Origin: Diphasiastrum complanatum
Lineage: Eukaryota > Streptophyta > Lycopodiopsida > Lycopodiales > Lycopodiaceae
Direction of reading: 5' to 3'
Assembly: GCA_029204225.1 (NCBI GenBank)
Contig: CM055092.1
Location: 64,014,011 to 64,078,010 of the forward strand
DNA: 64,000 nt
Shown here: piece after piece, positions 11,580-22,840 of the stretch
Layout of the letters: each line of letters opens with the position of its first letter
Numbering within the stretch: the first letter of the stretch is position 1
Notes under the pieces: model-generated
The model's input: the letters and a program-made list of their open reading frames with translations, nothing else
What the model was told of the DNA's origin: nothing
The model's database searches: none
Made by a program: the position numbers and the translations under genes

Positions 11580-12404
11580 AAGCTATTCACATGTGAAAGA
11601 TCAAAATATTGGAAAATGTTATTTTACCTTTTGGAAATTTGATTCATTATATATTGAAATGGTGTTACTGGATGCTTGACATAAACATCAGTCAATGACC
11701 AAATTTTTATTTTTTTTACTACATCAAGTACCTAAATTGGTATTATCAATTAATGATCATCTCTTTGGGGATTGAAATCTTATATTCTGTAGTAAAAACC
11801 ATACACTTGTGATTTAATGAGTCATAACAGTCACCAGTTGTTATAGTATCTCTTTTCAACCCTTGCTATTTGTTTCTTTTCTTGCCATATAGGTCCAACC
11901 ATTTATCCATTAGTTTAAAGGAAAATAGAAATATTTTCTCATATATAAGGTTGAAATTTCATATATTTTGAGGTTTCTCACCTAATATCTTGTCCCTTTC
12001 CACATCATCCCATAATCTTGGAGATGATTGATCTATTTAAAACAAAAATTTTAACATGTAAATGAGAGATTCTTGTGCTAACAATTAATTGACACTTTTC
12101 CCTCAAACTTTGCTTTCTGATGCACAAAATATTTTAAAAGTTTCTTAGATTTATCCAAAAATGACATTCACCTACAAAAAATAACAAGCATAAAAATATA
12201 TCATAAATTGGTAAGTTCAGTTAAAGCCATGAATTCTCTATTAATGTCTATGAAGTGCATAGAACCAACAATACCAACTTCTTGAACCAAGTGCACCAAG
12301 AGATGCATGCGTATGTCTAAGATGGAAGTTTAAAAATTCCTCTTGGGCATACATATAGTCTCCAGTTAGATCTCATGTTTTCTTTTGCATGTCCACATCA
12401 CAAA
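11580..12404. other. AT-rich DNA, no gene recognised
   Basis: I see no transposon domain, LTR boundary or open frame of note on either strand. This is probably diverged repeat or spacer. Confidence 0.45.
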
Positions 12405-12890
12405 TCTCCTTGTCGGATATCCACCTACAGGATCATTATGCATTTTAACAATAAGACTTTGAGGTGATGACCTTGCTCTGAGGTGAAACACTAGGCCGAC
12501 ATCGTTGATAGTTTTAGTGCCATGTATGAGCACCTCATGATCCCTCATGTCATAGATTCAAGCATAACTTGTGCTTATGGTGGGCCTACTTGCCTTATGT
12601 CTATAGAGGTGGGACAATCGCATATTAATCATTCAATGTACTCGAGGAGTGGGTGGATGGCATGAGCATGCTTGAGCTAGGATGTGTTTCTAGCCATGGA
12701 GATAAGTGCCCATGAGAGCCAAGTACAATCGCCAATGGTATGGAATGTTGGTTATTGTATGTGGTTTGACTAGGCCAGTTGTGTCGACAATTCTAGAGCA
12801 CAGAGGTGAGTCAACAATGACTCTATAGATGGGTGGTAACAAAGTGATGTTTGAAGTTCACTCTATGAAGATCAGTCTAATAAATTATAG
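12405..12890 (+). repeat. LTR-like repeat, family C copy 1
   Basis: The segment aligns with 57355-58015. Both contain a TTTTAGTGCCA-AGCACCTCAT block, a TAGAGGTGGGA block, GTGGGTGGAT, and a TATGGATGGGTGGTAACAAAG-type end. A primer-binding site follows within 10 bp, which identifies this as an LTR in plus orientation. The 5' end is not defined. Confidence 0.6.
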
Positions 12891-12894
12891 CAAT

Positions 12895-12907
12895 TGGTAT
12901 CAGAGCC
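12895..12907 (+). other. primer-binding site (initiator tRNA-Met type)
   Basis: TGGTATCAGAGCC is the standard plant LTR-retrotransposon PBS complementary to initiator tRNA-Met. It lies just after the family C LTR-like repeat and supports plus orientation of the element that began here. Confidence 0.75.
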
Positions 12908-14229
12908 ACCAATTTCCATGTTCAAGGTGCATGTGTTTCGATTGTCTTTTTGTGGCAAATTTTAATCCTTTAATGCTCGTTGATGAAATTGTGCGATTAT
13001 GCTTGAACTTCATAGCTTTTGCTTTGAGAAAGTGTAATCAAACCTGCTACAATAATTCTGATTTCCATCATGATTTGAAGCATGTAAAACTATGCTAAAA
13101 TGACGTTAAACCTTTTTTTTATGGCTTAGTAAAATCTACTTCTTTTGTATTCTAATTAAGGTGGGGTTTTGCCAACTTTTTTCCATTGTTGGCAAGCTCG
13201 TAAGAAATTTCTATAGCTTGCAAATTTTTTGCAGTTTGTTGTAAAGTTAATTTTGTTGGTTCCCTTTTGGTAAAGTAAAATTCTAACTAGAAGACGAACT
13301 TTGCAAAATGTAATGCTACATATTTTTTTCAATTTAAAGCCTAGTTGAAGTTCTAACTTTAAAAGTTATGAATTTAGTTAAAAAAAAATTGCAATATTAA
13401 GTTTGCAAAAATTTTATTTACTAAGCTTTGTAAAACTTTGTAGTAAACTTCAAGTCTTGTAAGCAAACAAATTCGAGATAGCTGGACGTAGCAAGGCGGC
13501 ACTAAGATTGTGCTATCTTTTTCTCTCATTACTTTTTGGAAAGGACATGTACGATGTCCTTAACTCATTAGTTCTTGAACTCAAAGAAAGACAAATGGAA
13601 AATCATTTTTTTGTATGGTTGGCCACAGGAACATGGGCAGAGGCACACTTGCCTTGTCTGTGCATGTATCCTCTTGGTGTGCCCAAGCTGTGGTTGGATG
13701 TGTCTATAGTGAGTTGGTGTGCCCACAAATAGTCCTTCGCGCCTGCAACCCGAGTGCCTTACATATATACTTGCAATTTCATACATGTCCTAGCTCTCTT
13801 TTGGCTTAACCCTCTCTTCTGCATGAGAGCTTGTGGGAATTTCTTTGGGTGGCTGAATCAAAATTTCTCTCCTAGACACATATGGGTCGTGGGTGGTACC
13901 CCAAACTCCTGCATGGGTATGCCACATGGCGAACACACAACTTGCCATGTGTTAGTGTATTCCAAATGGCTAATTGTCATACGATTAATATCTATTCCAT
14001 ACAAAGAGAGTGAAATTTTCAAGCCTCGTGAATTAAGGGTGGGGTAAAGATCTTGGCCCCCCCTCATTATTGGCTTTTCTAAGTTTAAGCTTTTGGCTTT
14101 GAGAAAGCCCTTTTTGAAGTTTTGCAACTAAGGCAATATTGGGTTTGATTTGCTTAGAACTTCATGGTTTTTCCTCTAGTTTTTGCACTACCTTGACACT
14201 ATAGCTATGGAGCCCACATGAAAGGGTAC
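12908..14229. other. no recognisable gene; possible internal region of a decayed LTR element
   Basis: Short open frames occur on both strands, but none shows a motif I can name. Position after a PBS and before a gypsy RT scrap suggests the degraded gag region of a Ty3/gypsy element. That is inference from order only. Confidence 0.35.
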
Positions 14230-14705
14230 TCAGGCATGAAGTGATGAATGACCTTCGTCATCCATGTTTGAGAAATTTTGTCATTGTTTTTCTTGACAAC
14301 ATATTTGTATATAGTCATAGTTTGGAAGAGTCTAGCAGAGCATGAAGCACATCGTTGTATTTTCTTTGATTTTAAGGTGGGAAAAGCTCTATGCTAAAGT
14401 GTCAAAATGTGAGTTTCTTATACAAAACTCAGGTGTTCTGGACCATATCATATCTAATCAAGGAATTGAAATCAAATATGATAAGGTTTGCAAGGTACGA
14501 GAGTGGCCTTTTACAAAAAAACATTTGGAAAGTAGATTTTTTTTTGGGAGTTTCAGAGGTGTTTTTTCATAGATTCATTAGGGAACATGCCTTGATCACA
14601 TTACCCCTAATAAATCATCTTAAGAGAATAAAAAATATTGCTAAAGGCAATTGTAAGAAATTTAGTCCACTTCAAAGGAACAATGAGCTGAAAGTTTTGA
14701 AACTT
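14230..14705 (+). pseudogene. Ty3/gypsy reverse transcriptase fragment
   Basis: One frame reads NFVIVFLDNIFVYSHSLEE, the gypsy RT catalytic box (normally FLDD, here FLDN). A second frame continues with EKLYAKVSKCEFLIQ, GVLDHIISNQGIEI and KVREWPF. A third reads HRFIREHALITLPL. Together these follow the gypsy RT thumb order, with frameshifts and a lost catalytic Asp. This is a short dead remnant. Confidence 0.75.
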
Positions 14706-14759
14706 TGAAATATCATGTTTCTACTCACTCATACTACACTTGTCCTCCTATTTACCACC

Positions 14760-15442
14760 AAAAGAGGATGCCTCACCTTGATCCAAGTTCCCTTGCTTCT
14801 TAAATCCTTACCTTTGCGTTTGCCCTTAGAGAACAATGTCTCTTCTCCTCCTTGAGTTGAAGTGGCTCCTCCTCTTGCTTGTAGCCTATGTTCTTCAACC
14901 ACCAAGATTTCTTACAAGTCCTATACACTTGGGAATGTCTTTTGGATGGCAAAACTTTGCACAAGGTTAGCATTTTCATGATCATCTAACAATCCATTGA
15001 GTATTACTTATACAAGCTCTACTTCTTTAATGTTATCATCAATACATCCTAGATCATCATTTAGGGCTTTGACTCTTAACATAAAGGTATGAGCACTTTC
15101 CCCTTCCGTTTGGATACTTTGGAAGATTTTCCTTCATAGGGTTAGGACCCTATAAGTGGACTTACTTTTATACACCTTCTTCAAGGCAGTCCAAGCTTCA
15201 CTTGAAGAAGTGCATTTCCCAACTTCCTTAAAAAGTTCATTTGACACACTCATTTTTATGATGTGGAATGCCTTCTTGGTCCTCTTATCATATGTTACTT
15301 GGTCTTGAAGAACCAAAGGCCTCTCTTCCAAACTTGCAACAATATCCATTAACTCATTCAACTCAAGTAGGGACTCCATCCTTACTTTCCAAGTTGAATA
15401 GTTAGTTGAGTTTAACAAGATTCCACTTGTAGTAGCCATCAT
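14760..15442 (-). pseudogene. copia gag (UBN2-type) fragment
   Basis: The minus-strand frame from 15442 opens MMATTSGILLNSTNYSTWKV, then LMDIVASLEERPL and AWTALKKVYKSKS. After a stop it continues with RKIFQSIQTEGESAHTFMLR, DDLGCIDDNIKEVELV and a stop. This is the N-terminal helical part of copia Gag. No zinc knuckle or pol follows on this strand. It may be the gag of the element whose PBS is at 21502-21513, separated from it by insertion of D2; that link is inferred. Confidence 0.65.
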
Positions 15443-16142
15443 GAAAAATGATTACTCCTCCTCTATAAACTTGCCCTAATGCACTAATCACTCACACTCC
15501 TATCAAAAAATGAAGTAATAGTGCAACCACAATGATTTAGAACTTTTCAAGACTAACTTCTTGAAACTAGACAGCTTAAATGTAGATCTTGATAAATCTT
15601 GATCAACAAATGATAGAATGAAACTAAGATATGAAAATTGATGACGTACACACAATTTAGGGAGCTTATTACAATCAATATTGAATAAAAAAGAAACTAC
15701 ATGCAAAATAATTGACAATCTTGGTGCTCATCTATATAGGGAGACTCCTCTTCCAAAGGGAGCACAACTCATACACAAATGGAATTTTTTACAAAAAAAG
15801 TGATTGATAATCCACATGGGGAGCATAGCTCACTCACTAGGGAGAGTCATCCACATGGGGAGCAAAGCTCACTCATTAGTGGAGATTGCAAATTTGAAAA
15901 GCTAGAAACAATATGAAGCTTGAATGTATACAAAGTTTTCAACACATAAAAAACATGTTTTGATTAATCACATAAAAAAACATAAATCTCTTTTCCTAGA
16001 GCATAAATGACCTGAAATGACCTGTACATGTCTCAAGATCACAAAGATCCAACCACAACACAAGTTAGAAGAGATTTGATCAAAGACAAATGCTAAAAAT
16101 CATTATAGATTGATGCAAAACTCTATTTTTGGCAAAATTCTA
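15443..16142 (-). repeat. leader or LTR-like DNA with 39-bp direct repeat
   Basis: TCCACATGGGGAGC is repeated at 15811 and 15850 as part of a 39-bp direct repeat. A minus-strand CTATATAG lies near 15735. Both are LTR-like features. No coding motif is present. It lies between a gag start and the lower edge of the D2 insertion, so it is either 5' leader or part of an LTR. Confidence 0.4.
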
Positions 16143-16147
16143 TTTTT

Positions 16148-16946
16148 TGTTGCGGAAGCGAGGCTGTTTCTTTTTCGTCTTCGTCTTCTTATTCGCGAAC
16201 AATTTTGTGTCTTTGAATTTTCTTTTTGTGCGAAAGTTGTTTACAAGATCCCAGACATGCGATACACATCACAAAACACATTCTATTCTAGCAATCAAGA
16301 CAAATTGACAGCACAAGACAGGGAGATGCACGAAAATAGAGCTACTGTATTATCAGTTTAGTTTTTAGAGCGAGATCGTCAGTGTCTATCTCATTGGTGG
16401 AATGACATTCTACTCTTTTGCTGTGTTCTGCTCGTTGGCAGACTTTCATGCACAGCTATAGTTTCTAGTATTTTTCTTTCTGCTCTACTCACTACCTTTC
16501 TCTCTTTGTCTCTTACAGATCTCTCTATTCAGATTATCCTTTTTCTTCATTCCTTTTTTTATGATCCAGAGAGGATCGTTATACCTCCACAGTGTGGAGT
16601 TTACAAGATGGCTAAACATAGAATCACAAGACTAGTTAACACCAATCAACTAGCTAGTTAGTCTCCGTCGTTGCCATTTGTTTCAGCTGGGCGTGAAGTC
16701 TATGACTCCAAGCCCGTTGAGCTGCCAGTTGGCAGCGTGAAATATTCCTCTTTGTTTGTTTCGTAGTTTTTTGTTTTGTGCCTCTTCGCAGTTTGCGATC
16801 ATGGAGGTGTGTTTACAATTCACGAATGATTCGCAAATTGTTCGTGCTTCGAGTCAAGGCATGTTGATTGTCACAAATTGTTCTTATTTGACCTTCATTT
16901 CTTGTTCGTGTTGCGACAAAGTTGTAGGAGTTCACCATTTCTGACA
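16148..16946 (-). repeat. 3' LTR of copia D2
   Basis: Aligns end to end with 20685-21484. The element-side end follows the polypurine run AAGAGGGAGTG on the minus strand. The outer end reads TGTTGC where the 5' LTR has TGTCGC. Confidence 0.88.
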
Positions 16947-16979
16947 CTCCCTCTTGAACCTTGCAGCTTTGTACGTTTA

Positions 16980-17651
16980 ATCCAATTGTCTTTCTTTGTT
17001 TGGCAAAGAGTGGCTTGTCGAGCGATTTCGTGAGCAGACCTGCAATCATATTTTCTGATTTTATATACTGGATCTGGAGCTCTCCTTCGAGATCAAATCT
17101 CGAATGTGATGGTACTTCAGAGGTATGTGCTTTGTCTTTGAATGGAAGACAGGATCTTGGGACAGATAGATGGCACTTTGAGAGTCCATCATCATCGTGC
17201 TTGGCCCCTCTCGTGGTATCCCGATTGCCTCCAGCATTATCTGTAGCCACACTACCTCATTCACGACCTTTCAAGCTGTGACATATTCAGCTTTGCAAGA
17301 GGATTGAGCCACCAAGGTTTGCTTTTTGCATATCCAATTGATTGCAGCTCCGCACTCTATTGTACATCCTCCAGTAATGGACTTGTTGTCATCTTTGCAG
17401 CTCGCCCAGCTTGCATCACTGTAGTGATGCAGCTCGAATTCTTTTTCTTCGTTTTCAGATCTATAGGTTAATCCCACATTCTGGGTACCTTTCAGATACT
17501 GTAGGATTCGTTTTGCCATTTGCCAATGTGCCATGCCAGGATTGGAAGAGAATTGGCTGAAGGCACGAACAGAGAAAACCAGATCGGGTCTGGTACAGAT
17601 TGTCAAGTACATCAGACTACCGATTAAGTTCTGGTAGGGTATACTTGCCAT
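16980..17651 (-). pseudogene. copia RNase H (broken)
   Basis: Frames read IPYQNLIGSLMYLTICTRPD, HWQMAKRILQYLKGTQN, HYSDASWASCKDDNKSITGG, NWICKKQTLVAQSSCKAEYV, a stop, then DSQSAIYLSQDPVFHSKTKH. The acidic residues of the RNase H fold are in place, but the frame is interrupted. The final blocks are shifted relative to D1. In an active element this domain removes RNA from the RNA:cDNA hybrid. Confidence 0.82.
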
Positions 17652-18495
17652 CCTCTATTCTTCTTCTTCCATTTTTGGGCAATCCTGCTTCGTGATCTTG
17701 GCTCCAGCTATCATTGGTGTGGCCTTTTCTTTGCAATCCATCATGTGGTACTACTTTAGCACTTTTTCGGCATATTCTGACTGACTCAAGTGCATTTCGC
17801 CCTTTGTTTGATCTCTTCTGATCTCTAGCCCTAGGCATTTTGTTGCTTCTCCTAGATCTGTGATTTCAAAGCTTTCAGAAATCTGACTTTTCATGTCTTT
17901 GATCAGCATCAAGGAATTTCCTATCATCAACGAATCATCCACAAAAATGGTTAGTATCACAAAATTCTTTTCTACTCTTTTAATATAGACGTTGTGGTAT
18001 GGTTGAGTAGGATTGAAGTCTAGAGACTTCAAAAGACCATCAAGCTTTTTATACCAGGCTTGTGATGCATGTTTTAGACCGTGGATGCATCTCTGCAATC
18101 GACAGACATATTGTTTGTTGTCGGGGTCTTCATAGGCTTCAGGTTGCTTCATGAAGATTTCATCCTCTAGATCTCCATGGAGAAAGGCTATTTTTACGTC
18201 AATCTGGTGAATTTTCAGATTGTACTGTGTGGCGTATGCAAGGAGTAGCCTTATGCTTGTCATCTTGACCACGGGCGAATATGTGTCGAAATAATCGACA
18301 CCATATCTCTACGTGTAGCCCTTTGCAACAAGCATGGCTTTGTAGCGGCCAATGGTGCCATCTGATTTCATCTTTTTCTTATACACCCACTTGCAGTCGA
18401 CTATCTTTTTGTTTTCTAGCAGTGGCTCTAATGTCCATGCCTCATTTCGCCTCATCGAATCAATCTCCTCTGACATTGCTTGCTTCCAGAATTCT
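17640..18495 (-). pseudogene. copia reverse transcriptase (broken, FVDD box)
   Basis: The minus frame carries DCKWVYKKKMKSDG, KAMLVAKGYT, a stop, then YSPVVKMTSIRLLLAYATQ. HQIDVKIAFLHGDLEDEIF, LKHASQAWYKKLDGLL and the catalytic FVDDSLMIGN follow, then GEATKCLGLEIRRDQTKGEM. FVDD replaces the commoner YVDD, a conservative change. The stops, one just before the catalytic block, make this copy inactive, though it is closer to intact than D1. Confidence 0.85.
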
Positions 18496-18689
18496 CCCTC
18501 TAGACTCTGGACAGCTTTTTGATATGTTGCTAGCTTTCTGTGAAGCTGCAGTATTCAAATTGCATGTCTTTGCTCCATTGAAGATTGTCAGAGTAGCAGT
18601 CTAGAGGTCTTATTTGTCTTGTTGACGTTCGAGGTTCATTTTGTCGCTGCTCAAATGTTTGTTATTCGTGGGATTGATCCTCTGCTTCT

Positions 18690-19870
18690 TGTTACTCTGG
18701 AGTCTGCGGCTCTGCATTCTGATTTGATGTATGTCCTTGATCTCCTTCTTGAATAGGCAGCAATGTGAAGATCTCATGGCCTCTTTCGTCTTTCAGTCCA
18801 GGGAATGTGGACTCATCGAACTTCACATCTCTGTTCGAAACAACCTTCTTCGTGGTTGGGTTGTAGAGTTTGTACACATGTGTTCCGTTCGAGTAGTCGA
18901 CCATGATTGTTTGCTCGGATTTGTCATCGAGCTTGCTTCTTTTTTCTTTGGGAATGTGCTTGTATGCTGCACATCCAAACACACGTACGTATGACAGATC
19001 AGGCTTTCTGCTTGTCCACATTTTGTATGGTGTTCTATCCCCTGTTTTTCGCAGAATCTTGAGAATTCTGTGCTTTTGTATTCACCTCCGTTGTTAGATC
19101 TAAGGATCTGTATCTTTTTTGAGGTGTGTCACTCTGCAAATGCACAAACTTCTTGAAGGAATCAAACACTTCGGATTTCTTCTTCAAGTAGTAGATCGTG
19201 GTCATCCAGCTGTAATCATCTATGAATGTCAGAAAATATCTCGAACTTGAGAGCGAATCCATCTCCATCGGTCGTACAGGCTCCGCATGTTCAGATGATA
19301 CATTCTCCTATGCCAGAGCTGATCTTCATTTTATGATGCATTCAATATGCTATCAAAGTTGCTGACTATTTTAGCCTGGTAGAGGTTTCCTTCTCTGCAT
19401 CCAACCGTCAGCAACTTGTTTGTCGTCTTCTCGATCATACGACAAGTGTTGCCGTCAAACAAAACTCGAATGCCTAGATCTGCCATCTTGGAGATAGATA
19501 GCAAATCTTTTCTGAGTGAGGGCACATAAAGTGATCCTGGTAGCTCCGCTTGGCCTGACAATGTTCGCAGTTGTAGAGTGCCAATGCCTTTGACATCATG
19601 TCTTCTCCCATCACCTAGAATCACTGCTCGGTTGTTTTCAAGTTCGCGAAAGTCGATCAAGACCTTCTTGTTGCAGGTTATGTGTGATGTTGCTCCTGAA
19701 TCAATGACTACATCGTAGCTTGTTGAAGCTTCATCGAGTATCATGAAAGCTTCATCACCTATTTTTGCATCCTTAGATGACTTTGCAATGTTTGTCTTTT
19801 CAGCTTTGTTCTTTCTTTTTGGGTTGAATCTACAATCGTATGTAAAATGCCCTTTCTTCTTGGAGTGCAT
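18690..19870 (-). pseudogene. copia protease and internally deleted integrase
   Basis: The frame from 19870 has DVVIDSGATSHITCN (protease active site DSGA) and LYVPSLRKDLLSISKMADLG. It then jumps near 19268-19290 straight to SRYFLTFIDDYSWMTTIYY. The integrase CC finger and the HSD catalytic Asp, present in D1, are missing. The second catalytic Asp reads Asn (RSNNGGEY). Near 19043 a second jump removes the ERR/E region and joins directly to MWTSRKPDLSYVRVFGCAAY. The integrase therefore lacks its catalytic triad. Confidence 0.85.
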
Positions 19871-19889
19871 GCAAGGTATTGCTGGTTAA

Positions 19890-20589
19890 ACTAGCATTTG
19901 TTGGCTGTATGGCCTGGTTTGTGGTAGTGATCGCAGGAAGAAGATTGTTGATTTGAGAACTTTGTCTTCTCAAATCTTGGCTTGTTTTTGTTTTTCTTCT
20001 TTCCTTTTGTGAAGAGAGCTTTCTCTTGATCATTGCTTCCCTCTCCTTCGTCTCTCATCGATCTCTCATCAGCGACAAGACTGATTGCTTTGTCGAATGT
20101 CATATCTGGTAGACTCAGTATGAGCATTCTCAACAGCTGATAGGACGTCGGTAGAGATTTCATGAAGTACATCAACTGTTGTGGTGCTGGGACTTGGTGC
20201 TCCTGTCCTGATGCAGCGAGTTGAGTGAAGATCATTCTGATCTTCTCAACGCACTGATCCAACTAGTTTCCATCCCACCGTATGGATTGCAGCTGATTGT
20301 GAAGGTGCATGATTGAAGTTATAGTCCTCACTTCATACTTCTGCTTCAATCTTTTCCACGTTGCATGGCTGCTTTTGCAATCTTCAATCTGCATGAGTAG
20401 ATCTTCATTTATGGATAAAATGATGACTGCCATTGCGCGCTCATCTTTTCTGATCCATTCAATTATCTTCGAGTCTCCCTCTGGAGGCTGCACCTCTGAG
20501 AGCTCGGTCACCGACCAGATGCCTTTGCTCTTCAGAAGTGTTTTGATTTTGAATTTTCAAATTCTATAATTTGCGCCATCGAGACTCAT
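19890..20589 (-). pseudogene. copia gag with altered zinc knuckle
   Basis: The minus ATG at 20589 opens MSLDGANYRI followed by a stop where copia Gag has Trp. Then come KFKIKTLLKSKGIWSVTELS, KYEVRTITSIMHLHNQLQSI, FTQLAASGQEHQVPAPQQLM and SLPTSYQLLRMLILSLPD. The C-terminus is basic and reads CDHYHKPGHTANKC, where Tyr replaces the second Cys of the CCHC knuckle. Two in-frame stops interrupt the frame. Confidence 0.82.
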
Positions 20590-20672
20590 TGCTATTCTTA
20601 TCTGGATTGTTATAGCCATATTGTGTTGTCTGGAAGAATCACTGATGGGATATCAGTAGTGACAACTTGTGT

Positions 20673-20684
20673 GCTCTGATATCA
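20673..20684 (-). other. primer-binding site of D2
   Basis: The minus strand reads TGATATCAGAGC directly after the LTR end, one base different from the standard TGGTATCAGAGC complementary to initiator tRNA-Met. Confidence 0.8.
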
Positions 20685-21484
20685 TGTCGCTGAAGCAAGG
20701 CTGTTTCTTTTTCGTCTTTGTCTTCTTATTCGTGAACAATTTTGTGTCTTTGAATTTTCTTTTTGTGCGGAAGTTGTCTACAAGATCCCAGACACGCGAC
20801 AACACATCACAAACACATTCTATTCTAGCAATCAGGACAAATTGACAGCACAAGATAGGGAGATGCACAAAAATAGAGCTACTATATTATCAGTTTAGTT
20901 CTTAGAGCGAGATCGTCAGTGTCTCGCTCGTTGGCGGAATGACATTCTGCTCTTTCGTTGTGTTTTGCTCATTGGAAGACTTTCATGCATAGCTATAGTT
21001 TCTAGTGTTTTTCTTTTTGCTCTACTTGCTACTTTTCTCTCTCTGTCTCTTATAGATCTCTCTATTCAGATTATCCTTTTTTTTCATTCTTTTTTTAATG
21101 ATCCAGAGAGAATCGTTTATACCTCCACAGTGTGGAGTTTTCAAGATGGCTAAACGGAGAATCACAAGACTAGTTAACGCCAATCAACTAGTTAGTTAGT
21201 CTCCGTCGTTGCCGTTCGTTTTAGCTGGGCGTGAAGTCTATGACTCCAAGCCCGTTGAGCTGCCAGTTGGCAGCGCGAAAGATTCCTCTTCGTTTGTTTC
21301 GTAGTTTTTTGTTTTGCGCCCCTTCGCGGTTTGCGGTCCTGGAGGTGTGTCTACGATTCACGAATGATTCGTGAATTGTTCGTGCTTCGAGTCAAGGCAC
21401 GTTGACTGTCACGAATTGTTCTCGTTTGATCTTCACTTCTTGTTCGTGCTGTGACAAAGTTGCAAGAGTTCACCATTTCTGACA
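20685..21484 (-). repeat. 5' LTR of copia D2
   Basis: 800-bp LTR paired with 16148-16946. On the minus strand a TATAAA lies at 21121-21116, next to a near-palindrome CTCCACAGTGTGGAG. Upstream in U3 there is a perfect TTCACGAA-TGA-TTCGTGAA palindrome near 21357-21375, decayed in the 3' LTR. Confidence 0.88.
21116..21121 (-). promoter_or_regulatory. TATA box in D2 5' LTR
   Basis: The minus strand reads GGTATAAACGATT. The 3' LTR has lost one base here (TATAAC). Confidence 0.5.
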
Positions 21485-21501
21485 TTTTTGGACACCTCCT
21501 T

Positions 21502-21513
21502 GCTCTAACGCCA
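21502..21513 (-). other. possible primer-binding site of an older minus-strand element
   Basis: The minus strand reads TGACA followed by TGGCGTTAGAGC, resembling the tRNA-Met PBS with two or three changes. It lies only about 13 bp from the D2 target site. D2 would then have inserted just downstream of the PBS of an older element whose LTR extends upward from 21514. Confidence 0.5.
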
Positions 21514-22204
21514 TGTCAAAATTTATTTCTAAAATGATCCTAAATATAGATCTTCCGATAGAGGGGCGAATATAAATCATGCGACTCTGAAATATTTTGC
21601 AAGAAACATGGAACTAAGAGACAACTCACTCAAGCACATGTGAGAGATTTCAACAAGTTTAGCCATATTTTTAATAAATTGTCAATTGAGGCCAAAACTC
21701 ATTTTAGACTTAGAGATAAACTTTTTGAAGTTATATCATTTTAAAATACATTCAATAAACACTTTTTTAAAGTGTGAGAAAGTTGGTAGTCGAGTTTGAG
21801 AGAGATTCAGATTTGAACTTTGGGTACATTGAATCTAGACCCAAAAATAGTAGGGTTTTCATTTTGGAGGGAAAGCCAAGTGGCCAAATAGGGTTTGGAC
21901 CTGTTATAAACGGATATAACTCATGGATAGACACATCTTCTCTCTTCTCTCTCTCATTTCATCATTATACATGGTTCTCTTTGGGTCCTACTACTCATTG
22001 GTGCACTCTAATAATATTATCTTGCAATTCTATGTGTAGAATGATCATTTATTGCTAATTTCGGTTTCACATGTGTGAAATATAGTAGGGTACTATAATT
22101 TTATGGGCAAAAACTATATTTTATGTTTTGCTTCATGTTTGATCAGTATCTCTTAGAGTTTGCATCTCATTTTGTATGTAGATGCTGATTTTTTGCTATT
22201 CAAA
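21514..22204. other. probable LTR-like DNA, no gene
   Basis: No coding motif is visible. It sits between a PBS-like site read on the minus strand and a gag read on the plus strand, so it could be LTR of either. A TATAAA at about 21906 (plus) is compatible with an LTR promoter, but no paired copy exists in the window. Confidence 0.35.
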
Positions 22205-22720
22205 AGACCTTGCCAAGTATTGTGGATTTGCAAGAGATCTTGGTGAATGAGGAGTATAGGCTTCAATCAAGTGGAGGTGGATCTAGATCAACATCTCATT
22301 ATGAAGAGGAGGCTATGTTCATCAAAGGCAAGTTCAAGGGCAAAGACAAAGACAAATGGTCTAAAGGGAAGGATCAAGGTGAGAATTCCTCTTTTGTCAA
22401 AAAGAAAGATAAGTCTAAGTTGAATTGCTTTTATTGTGAAATCAAAGGGCATTTTGCAAATGAATGTATGAAGAAGCAAAGAGATAAAGGTACCAAGCAA
22501 ATCAACTTTACTACTAATGATGAGGATCTAGGTGGTGGTGATTCTCTTTTGATGTGTTCTTCAAGTCCAATATCAAGTGAAGGTGACAAAGATTCACGGT
22601 GGATTGATAGTGGAGCTAGTTCACACATGACTAATTACAAGGAGTTCTTTACTTCTTTGTCACTTATGATGGAGTCAAGAAAGCAATTCACATGGCCAAT
22701 GGTGGTGAGTGTGTGATTGA
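22205..22720 (+). pseudogene. copia gag C-terminus and protease start
   Basis: The frame from 22210 begins SIVDLQEILVNEEYRLQSSG and runs through a basic linker. It then reads CFYCEIKGHFANEC, an intact CCHC knuckle, and RWIDSGASSHMTN, the protease active site. Shortly after, at about 22716, a frameshift leads into a second frame with GIGSIPICL and LDGVLYI. The gag N-terminus is missing. The minus-strand gag piece at 14760-15442 is a candidate for the missing half, but I cannot show that. Confidence 0.75.
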
Positions 22721-22840
22721 AGGTATTGGTTCAATTCCTATTTGTCTCTCTCCTAATAGGAAAGCAAGACTTGATGGTGTTCTTTACATTCTCACTTTCA
22801 AAGAATTTGCTAAGTGTTGGTCAAATGATAGAGAAAGGAT

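Larger units (their letters stand above)
16148..21484 (-). mobile_element. structurally complete Ty1/copia element D2 with LTRs, PBS and 5-bp TSD
   Basis: Two LTRs of about 800 bp (16148-16946 and 20685-21484) bracket gag, protease, integrase, RT and RNase H on the minus strand. The LTRs end TGTC...GACA at the upper copy. The 5-bp TTTTT at 16143-16147 and at 21485-21489 fits a target duplication, although a homopolymer is weak evidence. A PBS lies next to the upper LTR. The LTRs differ by many scattered changes, mostly transitions, plus small indels, so the insertion is not recent. Relative to D1 the integrase has two deletions, so the copy cannot encode its own integrase. Confidence 0.9.

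Noticed and set aside
13508-14127. Short frames on both strands as small host genes
   Set aside because: Overlapping opposite-strand frames with Cys/Trp-rich odd composition next to a gypsy remnant; no support.
21340-21484. TTCACGAA/TTCGTGAA palindrome as a separate inserted element
   Set aside because: It is present at the same place in both LTRs of D2, so it is part of the LTR.
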